Source: Rhodospirillales bacterium
GTDB taxonomy: Bacteria > Pseudomonadota > Alphaproteobacteria > Micavibrionales > UBA2020
DNA: 7,355 nucleotides
Assembly: GCA_023266795.1 (NCBI GenBank)
Contig: JAHFPI010000092.1
Span: 1 to 7,355, forward strand
Direction: 5' to 3'
Part shown: piece by piece, positions 1 to 6,366 of the stretch
Numbering within the stretch: position 1 is the stretch's first letter
Layout: every line of letters begins with the position of its first letter
Notes under the pieces: model-generated
What the model was told of the DNA's origin: nothing
The model's input: only the letters and a program-made list of their open reading frames with translations
The model's database searches: none
Translations under genes and position numbers: made by a program

Positions 1-554
1 AGCAAAGATGCATGTGCACGGAAAGTCTCATCCAGATCGATGGGCAATCCTCCCTTGGATTTAATACTTTGCCGCATGGTGCGAAAAACGGTCACATCTG
101 CCCGGCGGAACCGATAGATGCTTTGTTTGGCATCCCCTACAACAAACAGGTGTCCCGACGACCCTGCCAGTGCTTCAACAATCGTTCGTTGACGCTGATT
201 GGTATCTTGAAATTCATCCACCAATACCGCGTCAATTTGGCCTTGCCAAATTTCTCGAATCGCCGGTTTCAATAACAACTGGGCTGCTCCATTTTCGAGA
301 TCATCAAAATCAAGACCACCAAGTTGGGTCAACCCTTCTCGATAACCGGATTCAAGGATTTCAAATGCTGGTTTGAGAAGTGCCAAAGCCTGAACGAACT
401 GAGCTTCACCTTCGGCTGTTGGGGGTTCATTGGTTTTGTTTTTTCCTCCACAAATTGGATTAAGCAATTCGTCGTAAGCGTTCTGGATTTCCTTCAAAAT
501 CTCCTTGGTGGAGCTTCCGCGTTTTCCACCAACAAGTTTCAATTTATCACGACG
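1..554 (-). CDS. AddA/UvrD-class superfamily 1 helicase, internal fragment (both ends missing)
   Basis: The minus strand is open from base 560 down to the left edge, about 186 codons, and reads as the middle of an AddA/RecB-type DNA helicase. Seen in order: a charged helical stretch starting RRDKLKLVGGKRG near 554; the LDFDDLE box at 314-294 that precedes motif II in this family; motif II, the Walker B site LVDEFQDTN, at 224-198; motif III, VVGDAKQSIYRFRRADV, at 143-93; and a motif IV-like DLDETFRAH at 38-12. Walker A and motif Ia would lie upstream but are absent, because the frame meets a stop (561-563) inside unrelated ankyrin sequence. Motifs V and VI would lie beyond the left edge. The family role is ATP-driven unwinding in double-strand break processing. 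GC is lower than in the rest of the window (hand count 52/120 for 421-540), so it probably comes from another lineage. The helicase family is sure; AddA rather than UvrD or PcrA is inferred from the LDFDD box and the YRFRRADV form of motif III. The exact 5' boundary is uncertain by about 10 bases. Confidence 0.85.
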
Positions 555-556
555 CA
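545..556. other. Junction between two unrelated DNA segments (rearrangement or assembly chimera)
   Basis: Left of this point the minus strand encodes a helicase; right of it the plus strand encodes an ankyrin repeat. Both genes lose their 5' parts here. The helicase reading is still plausible to about 549-554 (RRDK). The ankyrin reading is plausible from 554, where codons for AAV precede MENEDVVRLLL and match the AAGFGRADVVEALL pattern of the neighbouring gene. Composition changes across the point: 52/120 G+C in 421-540 against 75/120 in 601-660 plus 721-780. No inverted repeat, transposase or tRNA is visible at the join. Confidence 0.65.
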
Positions 557-562
557 GCGGTC

Positions 563-826
563 ATGGAAAACGAAGATGTCGTGAGGCTCCTGCTGGAGCG
601 CGGCGCGGATATTGACGAAAAAGACAATGAAGGCCAGACGGCGCTGATGCTTGCTGCGGCGGTCTGCAGAAAATCCGAAATTCCGGCGCTGCTGGAACAA
701 TGGGCTGAAAAGCTGGAGCAGCAGAAAGCGCGCGAGCTGGCTGCGGAGCTGGCGGATTTCTCTCCGGCGCTGAAACGCGATATTCCCGCGTCCCGCCCGC
801 TTAAAATTTTTCGTCCAAAACCATAG
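563..826 (+). CDS. Ankyrin-repeat protein, 5'-truncated
   Basis: This reads as the C-terminal end of a small ankyrin-repeat protein, a fold that binds other proteins; the partner is unknown. The frame shows one good repeat (DVVRLLLERGADIDEKDNEGQ, then TALMLAA), the start of a last degenerate repeat, ALLEQW, an alanine/glutamate/lysine-rich helix, and a tail in which DFS, IP and RP recur (DFSPALKRDIPASRPLKIF). The ATG at 563 is unlikely to be the native start: it falls inside a repeat, and the in-frame codons at 554-562 (AAV) still fit the ankyrin pattern. The 5' part was therefore lost at the junction just upstream. There is no signal peptide or membrane segment in what remains. The TAG stop at 824-826 matches the end of the homologous tail in the next gene, so it looks genuine. 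The next gene follows after 12 bases in the same frame, so the two were probably one transcript. Confidence 0.7.
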   Translation: MENEDVVRLLLERGADIDEKDNEGQTALMLAAAVCRKSEIPALLEQWAEKLEQQKARELAAELADFSPALKRDIPASRPLKIFRPKP

Positions 827-830
827 GAAG
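825..830 (+). promoter_or_regulatory. Ribosome binding site of the second ankyrin gene
   Basis: AGGAAG lies 8 bases before the ATG at 839 and overlaps the TAG stop of the preceding ankyrin gene. It supports 839 as a separate translation start, in a stop-and-restart arrangement, and argues against a single fused protein. Confidence 0.55.
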
Positions 831-838
831 ATAAGGCC

Positions 839-1387
839 ATGAACAATCCTGCGTCATCCTCTCATTCCCGGCCCGATCAGCCTGCGGTGGATGCTTTTGT
901 TCAGGTCGCAGCGGCGAGCCAGGCTCTTGTTGCGGAATTTCTGGATAAGTATCCCGCCGCTGTTGATGAAAAAGACAGTCAGGGTCTGACCGCACTGGTG
1001 ATGGCAACGGTATATGGGTCAGGAAATATGGTGGAATTTCTGCTTAAAAGAGGGGCCTCTGTCGACAAAAAGGATTCCCTCAACAGGACGCCCCTGATGT
1101 TGGCGGCCGGATTCGGACGCGCGGATGTCGTGGAGGCGCTGTTGGCTGGAGGCGCCGCTATTGACGCAGAAGACGATTGGGGCAGGACGGCTCTGAAACA
1201 TGCTCAGGAACATGACAAGACGGCAATAGTTGCCCTGCTTGAACAGTGGCCCGAGAAAGAGAAGCAACGCCTTCTTGTAGAAGAGGCTGAGCGGGAGGCG
1301 CGGTTTTTAAAAGAAACGGATTTTTCCAAAGGTCTGGAAAAACCGATCCCCAAACCGCGCCCGTTCAAGACCCCGCCACGCCCTTAA
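839..1387 (+). CDS. Small ankyrin-repeat protein with proline-rich basic tail
   Basis: This is a complete 182-residue protein. After a Ser/Pro-rich N-terminus (about 1-15) come four ankyrin repeats: a degenerate one (about 16-46), two good ones (about 47-79, with TALVMATVYG and VEFLLKRGASVD; about 80-112, with TPLMLAAGFGRADVVEALL) and a capping one (about 113-137, TALKHAQEHDKTAIVALLEQW). A highly charged helix follows (about 138-160), then a tail from 161 rich in Pro, Lys and Arg (DFSKGLEKPIPKPRPFK). Ankyrin repeats serve protein binding; the partner cannot be told. No signal peptide or membrane segment is seen, so it is probably cytoplasmic. It is a paralogue of the truncated gene upstream: both share VDEKD/IDEKD, ALLEQW-x-EK and the DFS...IP..RP tail. 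AGGAAG stands 8 bases before the ATG. No hairpin terminator is visible after the TAA. A link to the addAB genes downstream is unproven, since an AT-rich gap separates them. Confidence 0.85.
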   Translation: MNNPASSSHSRPDQPAVDAFVQVAAASQALVAEFLDKYPAAVDEKDSQGLTALVMATVYGSGNMVEFLLKRGASVDKKDSLNRTPLMLAAGFGRADVVEALLAGGAAIDAEDDWGRTALKHAQEHDKTAIVALLEQWPEKEKQRLLVEEAEREARFLKETDFSKGLEKPIPKPRPFKTPPRP

Positions 1388-1437
1388 TTTTAACATTACG
1401 GAAATTAACTATACTCTATATAGATGCGTCGTAAACC

Positions 1438-1465
1438 TTGACTCTTCACATAAATAATCTATGTT
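1438..1465 (+). promoter_or_regulatory. Candidate sigma-70-type promoter for addBA
   Basis: TTGACT (1438-1443, five of six matches to the -35 consensus) is followed after 16 bases by TATGTT (1460-1465, four of six to the -10 consensus), about 55 bases before the addB ATG. The AT-rich gap fits a promoter region. A second -10-like word, TATACT, is at 1410-1415 but has no good -35 partner. This is prediction by eye only. Confidence 0.3.
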
Positions 1466-1474
1466 ATTTAACAT
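1461..1474. promoter_or_regulatory. Palindrome overlapping the candidate -10 (possible operator)
   Basis: ATGTTA-TT-TAACAT is a perfect 6-base inverted repeat around a 2-base centre. It starts inside the candidate -10 element of the addB promoter. The position would suit a repressor site, but a 14-base AT-rich palindrome can also arise by chance; I recognise no known regulator motif. Confidence 0.25.
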
Positions 1475-1506
1475 CTGAATAATTTATGGAATCTGCGCGC
1501 GCGTAC

Positions 1507-1515
1507 AGGTGGAAG
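1507..1515 (+). promoter_or_regulatory. Ribosome binding region of addB
   Basis: The purine-rich AGGTGGAAG ends 4 bases before the ATG at 1520; the AGGTGG core is 7 bases away. In the addB frame a TAA stop lies at 1469-1471 and no other ATG occurs between it and 1520, so ATG 1520 is the best-supported start. Confidence 0.5.
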
Positions 1516-1519
1516 AACG

Positions 1520-4500
1520 ATGGCCGAAGCATCACCCTCTGACAAAAACAGCCAGCCCGCATCCGCGCCTACGCCGGAAGTTTATACGATTCCCCCTTAT
1601 CAATCGTTTCTCGATACCGTGGCGCGGGGGATTCTCGATCAGGCGGGTGCCGACCCGCTGACGCTGGGGGATTACACCATTCTGGTGCCCGACCGCGAGA
1701 CGGGGTTCGCGCTGCGGCAGGCTTTTATGGCGCAGCTGCAGGGCAGGCCGCAGATCATGCCGCACATCGAGGCGCCGGGGGATATGGAGGACGAGCAGCT
1801 GAGCCTGCAGCTCTCCGGCAACGCGCTGCTGTCGCAGGCGCTGATGGATATTCCGCCCGCCGTGCCGCGCCTGCAGCGGCAATTCGTGCTCGCCGGGGAA
1901 ATCCTGAAAATTCCCGGCATGGCCAGCTCGCCGCAGAAGGCGATCAAGCTCGGCGGCGAACTCGGCAAGTTCCTAGACGAGGCGCAGCGCTATAACGTGG
2001 AGCTGAAGAACATCGAAAAACTGGTGCCGCCGGAATTCAAGGAGCAGTGGTCGAAGACGGCGGAATTCCTCAAGATCATCACCAAGACCTGGCCGGAAAA
2101 ATTGCAGGAAATGGGCAAAATCGATCCGGAGGAGCACAAGAACGCCTTCATCCAGATCCTCGCCGCGCACTGGCAGCAGAACAAGCCGCAGCATCCGGTC
2201 ATTGCCGTCGGCTTTAACGACAATTCACCGGCCATCGGCGCACTGTTGCAGGCGGTTGCCGCCGCGCCGCAGGGCAAAGTGGTTTTTCAGGGCGTGGATC
2301 TCGGACTTGACCCGCACAGCTGGGATATTCTGACGCCCGTGCATCCGCAATATGCAATGAAAGAACTTCTGGCGACGCTCGGCGTGGAGCGGGCGGCGGT
2401 GAGGGAATGGCAGGCGCAGCCGCAGGCTGCCGACAGTTTCGCGCGCGCACCCAATCTCGCCCATACCAATCAGGAGCGGCAGAAGCTCCTGCGCGAGGCG
2501 ATGCGCCCGGCCGGAACGGCGGAGGGCTGGACGGCCGTTCGGACGCCGAAAACCCGCGCCAAGCCGTCGTCTGCTGCTGCTGCTGCCGGTAACGGCGGTA
2601 TCGATGTTCAGGCGCTCAACGGGATGGACCTGATTACCTGCACGTCGCAGCAGGAAGAAGCGAGCGTGATCGCACTCAAGATGCGCGAAAGCCTCGAGAT
2701 GCCGGGACGCCGGGTGACGCTGGTCACGGCGGACCGTTCGCTGGCGCGGCGCGTCTCGGCGCGGCTGCGCAGCTGGAATATCGACGTGCCGGATGACGCC
2801 GGTTTGCCGCTGTCGGAGACGCCGGTCGGGGTTTACCTGCTGACCACGGCGGCGCTGGCCGCCGAGGAATGGGCGCCGGTGCCGACGCTCGAGGCGCTGC
2901 GCCATCCGCTGGCGGCGCTGGGCGAAGACCGGGAGAGTTTCCGCCGCAAGGTTTCCGATCTGGAGAACATGGTGTTCCACGGCCCGCGTCCCGGCGCCGG
3001 CGTGGCCGGGGTCAAAGGGTCGCTGACCGCCGCTTTCAACCGCGCGGCGCATTATCCGCAGCGCAACCAGACGCCGGAGCAGCTGCAGGAGAGCCGCAAG
3101 GAACTGTCCGCTTTCGTCGCGGGGCTGGAAAAAGCCGGAAAGAACTTTTTTGACAAGATGGCCTCGCCCGTGCGCGTGCCGTTCAGCGAGATGCTCGACG
3201 AGCATATCCGTTTCGCCGAGAAACTCGCCGGCGACGATAAAAACAGCGGCGCGGAAAGAATCTGGCGCGGCGATGACGGCGTCCGGGCGGCGCGTTTCCT
3301 GACCAGCCTGCGCGATGTGGCCGGATCGGTGCCGGACGTAACGGGGCGGGAATATGCCGACGTGCTGCAGGGTCTGCTGCGCGACGTGACGGTGCGCACC
3401 GCCGTGACTTCGCACCCGACGCTCAAAATCACCACGCCGTCGCAGGCGCGGCTGTCGAGATCCGACATCGTCATCCTCGGCGGCATCAACGACGGCGTCT
3501 GGCCGCAGGCGGTGCATGAGAATCCGTGGCTGTCGCCGGACATGATCCGGGCTCTGGGGCTGCCCGCGCCGGAAGGGGATATCGGCCTTGCGGCGCACGG
3601 CTTCGTGCAGATGGCTTCCACGCCCAACGTCCTGCTCACCCGCTCCATGCGCTCGGGCGACGCGCCGACGGTGGCGTCGCCGTTCCTGGCGCGGATGCTG
3701 ATGGTGCTGCGCGGCGCCGGGCTTGAAAAGAGCATTGAAAAGAAAACCCGCCTGCTGGATATCCACGTTGCGATGCACACGCCGGCGCAGGTCATACCGA
3801 TCGAGCCGCCGCAGGTGACGCCGCCGGTCGCCAGACGCCCCAAGCAGCTGCCGGTCACCGCCGTCGAGGCGCTGATGCGCGATCCCTATTCCGTCTACGT
3901 GAAATACGTGCTGCAGATAAAGCAGAAAGCGCCGCTGGACGCCAGCCCGAGCGTCGCCGAGCGCGGGACGTTCACCCACGAGGCGCTGGACGTTTTCATG
4001 AAAAAATATCCGGACGCCCTGCCGGACAACGCCGAGCAGGAGTTGCTGAAGATCGGGCAGAAGACCTTCAAGAACCGCATGGACAATCCCAGCGTGCGCG
4101 CCTTCTGGTGGCCGCGCTTCGAGCGCATCGCCAAATGGTTCGTGGCCTTCGAGGCCGAGCGCCGCGCCATGTCGAAAGTATTGGGCACCGAAGTGCAGGG
4201 CAAGCTTGAGTTCGACACCGGAGACGGAATTTTTACGCTGACCGCCATCGCCGACCGCATCGACCGCGACGCCAACGACCAGCTGATGATGATCGATTAT
4301 AAAACCGGCAACGTGCCGTTGCAAAAGGCCGTGGCGCTGGGCTTTTCGCCGCAATTAACACTGGAGGCGCTGATCGCCTTCACCGGCGGGTTCGACGGCA
4401 TCGACGCCGAGGATGTCGGCAAGCTGCAGTACTGGAAGCTGTCGGGCGGCCGTCAGGCGGCGGATGTCACGGACGTGAAAGGCGACGTCAAGGATCTGGT

Positions 4501-4696
4501 CACCGAAGCGCGGCAGGGGATCGAGGCGCTGATCAAGGCGTTCAACAATCAGGCCACGCCCTATCTGGTCACACCCCGTCCGGAGTGGGCGCCGAGGTAT
4601 AACAACGTCCGGCACCTGTCGCGCGTGGATGAATGGAGCGCGGTCAAAAAAACCGCTAGCAAAGGCGCGGCGACCCGTAAAAGGAGACCAAAGTGA
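1520..4696 (+). CDS. addB: Double-strand break repair protein AddB, alphaproteobacterial type
   Basis: AddB is the nuclease and inactive-helicase subunit of the AddAB helicase-nuclease, which unwinds and resects broken DNA ends for RecA. The protein has 1058 residues, about the usual length for alphaproteobacterial AddB. The N-terminal half is helicase-like but shows no Walker A loop: it opens VYTIPPYQSFLDTVARG and LVPDRETGFALRQAF. A Ser/Ala-rich linker (about 343-360) leads to LVTADRSLARRVSARL and then the AddB/RecC-type GGINDGVWP box (654-662). The C-terminal nuclease of the PD-(D/E)XK family shows H820 in GTFTHEALD, E897, D912 in ADRID, D926-Y927-K928 in IDYKTG, and Q945/E949 in QLTLEA, so the active site looks intact. 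Only one cysteine is present in the whole protein, so the four-cysteine iron-sulphur cluster of Bacillus AddB cannot form. The C-terminus ends in a very basic tail (TRKRRPK). The stop overlaps the addA start by 4 bases, which suggests translational coupling. Confidence 0.95.
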   Translation: MAEASPSDKNSQPASAPTPEVYTIPPYQSFLDTVARGILDQAGADPLTLGDYTILVPDRETGFALRQAFMAQLQGRPQIMPHIEAPGDMEDEQLSLQLSGNALLSQALMDIPPAVPRLQRQFVLAGEILKIPGMASSPQKAIKLGGELGKFLDEAQRYNVELKNIEKLVPPEFKEQWSKTAEFLKIITKTWPEKLQEMGKIDPEEHKNAFIQILAAHWQQNKPQHPVIAVGFNDNSPAIGALLQAVAAAPQGKVVFQGVDLGLDPHSWDILTPVHPQYAMKELLATLGVERAAVREWQAQPQAADSFARAPNLAHTNQERQKLLREAMRPAGTAEGWTAVRTPKTRAKPSSAAAAAGNGGIDVQALNGMDLITCTSQQEEASVIALKMRESLEMPGRRVTLVTADRSLARRVSARLRSWNIDVPDDAGLPLSETPVGVYLLTTAALAAEEWAPVPTLEALRHPLAALGEDRESFRRKVSDLENMVFHGPRPGAGVAGVKGSLTAAFNRAAHYPQRNQTPEQLQESRKELSAFVAGLEKAGKNFFDKMASPVRVPFSEMLDEHIRFAEKLAGDDKNSGAERIWRGDDGVRAARFLTSLRDVAGSVPDVTGREYADVLQGLLRDVTVRTAVTSHPTLKITTPSQARLSRSDIVILGGINDGVWPQAVHENPWLSPDMIRALGLPAPEGDIGLAAHGFVQMASTPNVLLTRSMRSGDAPTVASPFLARMLMVLRGAGLEKSIEKKTRLLDIHVAMHTPAQVIPIEPPQVTPPVARRPKQLPVTAVEALMRDPYSVYVKYVLQIKQKAPLDASPSVAERGTFTHEALDVFMKKYPDALPDNAEQELLKIGQKTFKNRMDNPSVRAFWWPRFERIAKWFVAFEAERRAMSKVLGTEVQGKLEFDTGDGIFTLTAIADRIDRDANDQLMMIDYKTGNVPLQKAVALGFSPQLTLEALIAFTGGFDGIDAEDVGKLQYWKLSGGRQAADVTDVKGDVKDLVTEARQGIEALIKAFNNQATPYLVTPRPEWAPRYNNVRHLSRVDEWSAVKKTASKGAATRKRRPK
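2571..2586 (+). repeat. CTG trinucleotide run inside addB
   Basis: Five CTG units plus one base encode Ser351 and Ala352-356 in the linker between the two helicase-like parts of AddB. It is a short simple repeat in a low-complexity stretch that could vary in length without breaking the frame. Confidence 0.6.
4681..4686 (+). promoter_or_regulatory. Ribosome binding site of addA inside the end of addB
   Basis: AAGGAG lies 6 bases before the GTG at 4693, within the last codons of addB. It supports GTG 4693 as the addA start and fits coupled translation through the GTGA overlap (4693-4696). Confidence 0.7.
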
Positions 4697-6366
4697 CGCG
4701 TACCTCCAAAACAACCCGTCCCGATCCCAACAAGGCGCAGCGTCTGGCTTCCGATCCGTCGGCCAGCGTCTGGGTCACGGCTTCCGCCGGCACCGGCAAA
4801 ACCAAAGTCCTGACCGACCGCACCCTGCGTCTGATGCTGGACGGCGCCAAGCCCGACCAGATTTTGTGCCTGACGTTCACCCGCGCGGCGGCATCGGTCA
4901 TGACCAACCGGATCAGGGACGAACTGGGCAGCTGGGCGACCTGCGACGAGGCGACGCTGAAGGAAAAACTCGTCAAGCTGACGGGGCATGCGCCGGATGC
5001 GGCGACGGTCACCCGCGCCCGCCAGATGTTCGCCGAATTCCTCGACGCGCACGGTGACATGCGCATCCAGACGATCCATTCCTTCTCGCAGGCGCTGCTG
5101 CGCCGCTTCCCGATTGAATCGGGCATCCCGCCCTATTTCGACGTGATGGACGACCAGACGGTCGCCGAGGAACTGCGCGAGGCGCAGGCCGAAGTCCTGA
5201 AGCAGATTCACAAGGATCCCGGATCAAAGCTGGCCAAAGCGGTCAGCATGGTGACGCCCGAAGTCAACGAGGATGATTTCGTCAGTCTGGTGACAGAGCT
5301 CACCTACCGTCGCGGCCAGCTTGTGTCCATTTTCGAGGAGCATGGCGGGCTTGAAGGCGCGATCGACGCCGTTTACAAATATCTGGGCGCGCCGCAGGGC
5401 GTGACCGGCAGGGATCTGAACGACCAGCTGAATTCCGATCAGGGCCTGAACGGCAAGGCGTCGGACATCGCCGGATTAACCGCTGCGGCGAAAATATTGT
5501 CCAGCGGCAGCGCGGCGGAGCAGGAAAAAGCGCAGGTGATTCAGGCGTGGCTCGACCATCCCGAAAAACGCGCCGGCTGGTTTCAGGAATATCAGGCCGT
5601 GTTCCTCACCGCCGAAGGTGAAGCCCGCAAGCGCCTGACGACCAAGGCGACCGCCGCTGCGGAAGATGTTTTACGTGCCGAAGCCGACCGCCTGATCGAG
5701 GGCGTCGACGCCATCAAGACGGTGAATGTCGCGCAGGGAACTGAATCCCTGCTGCGGATGAGCGACGCCATTCTGGAGAACTACAGCCGCAAGAAGCGCT
5801 CGCTGAACCTGCTGGATTACGACGATCTGGTGTATCACGCCGGCCTGATGATGAAGCGCGATGACAACGCGGTCAGCTGGGTGCTGCAAAAGCTGCCCGG
5901 CGACCTGAAGCATATTCTGGTGGACGAGGGGCAGGACACCAACCCCGACCAGTGGCAGCTGATTTCGGCGATCGTCGAGGAGTTTTTCACCGGCGCCGCC
6001 CGCAAGAAAAGCCATGACAATACGGTTTTCGTCGTCGGCGACGAGAAGCAGTCCATTTTCTCCTTCCAGCGCGCCGACCCCGAGGAATTCACCTCCCGCA
6101 AGAAATTCTTTGCCGATCTGGTGAATAAAGCCGGCGGCAAATGGCGCGAAGTTGACATGGAAATCGCCTTCCGCTCCAGCCCGGCGATCACCGAGGCGGT
6201 GGACGCGGTCTTCGCCGATCCCGCAGCTTCGGACGGCCTGTTCCACAAGGACGAGGCGCACGAGCGCCATGTGACGCACGACCCTTTCCGTCGCGGGCAG
6301 GCCGGCGTAGTCGAGGTGCATCCGGTGCTGAAACCGAAAGAGAAGGCGCCGATCAAGCCGTGGTAG
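4693..6366 (+). CDS. addA: Double-strand break repair helicase AddA, N-terminal part up to an in-frame amber stop
   Basis: AddA is the ATP-driven 3'-5' helicase and second nuclease subunit of AddAB. These 557 codons hold the first helicase half: the Q-motif glutamine (Q16), Walker A ASAGTGKT (30-37), motif Ia LTFTRAAASVM (60-70), TIHSFSQALLRRFP (127-140), the LDYDDL box (374-379), motif II LVDEGQDTN (409-417), motif III VVGDEKQSIFSFQRADP (447 on) and motif IV with R494 in EIAFRSS. The reading then ends at a TAG (codon 558), just after GVVEVHPVL and PIKPW. AddA of this group normally has about 1150 residues, and homology resumes at once in the same frame, so this is a broken or misread gene and not a short natural one. 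If the stop is real, the product lacks motifs V and VI and the nuclease domain and should be inactive. The GTG start is supported by AAGGAG 6 bases upstream and by the overlap with addB. Confidence 0.9.
   Translation: MTRTSKTTRPDPNKAQRLASDPSASVWVTASAGTGKTKVLTDRTLRLMLDGAKPDQILCLTFTRAAASVMTNRIRDELGSWATCDEATLKEKLVKLTGHAPDAATVTRARQMFAEFLDAHGDMRIQTIHSFSQALLRRFPIESGIPPYFDVMDDQTVAEELREAQAEVLKQIHKDPGSKLAKAVSMVTPEVNEDDFVSLVTELTYRRGQLVSIFEEHGGLEGAIDAVYKYLGAPQGVTGRDLNDQLNSDQGLNGKASDIAGLTAAAKILSSGSAAEQEKAQVIQAWLDHPEKRAGWFQEYQAVFLTAEGEARKRLTTKATAAAEDVLRAEADRLIEGVDAIKTVNVAQGTESLLRMSDAILENYSRKKRSLNLLDYDDLVYHAGLMMKRDDNAVSWVLQKLPGDLKHILVDEGQDTNPDQWQLISAIVEEFFTGAARKKSHDNTVFVVGDEKQSIFSFQRADPEEFTSRKKFFADLVNKAGGKWREVDMEIAFRSSPAITEAVDAVFADPAASDGLFHKDEAHERHVTHDPFRRGQAGVVEVHPVLKPKEKAPIKPW
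6364..6366 (+). other. In-frame TAG (amber) codon interrupting addA
   Basis: The reading KPW-stop-LPLQMEG sits in a linker between motif IV and the 2B region. In related AddA proteins this place reads roughly PW-x-LPL or PW-x-xPL, so a single sense codon (AAG, GAG or CAG, each one base from TAG) is expected here. The frame is the same on both sides, so no base is gained or lost. Confidence 0.85.

Noticed and set aside
12..584. Three overlapping plus-strand open frames at the left end
   Set aside because: They are shadows of the minus-strand helicase fragment, whose motifs are unmistakable.
563..1387. The ankyrin genes and addAB as a defence system
   Set aside because: Ankyrin proteins occur in some defence loci, but nothing here (no effector domain, no shared operon with addB) supports it. 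addAB is a housekeeping repair pair.
1388..1437. Terminator after the second ankyrin gene
   Set aside because: No GC-rich hairpin followed by a T run is visible. The only palindrome, CTATATAG at 1416-1423, is too short.
2225..4354. Very long minus-strand open frame (709 codons) opposite addB
   Set aside because: It is rich in Arg, His and Gln with no recognisable domain, as expected for the shadow of a GC-rich gene. The plus strand has clear AddB motifs throughout.
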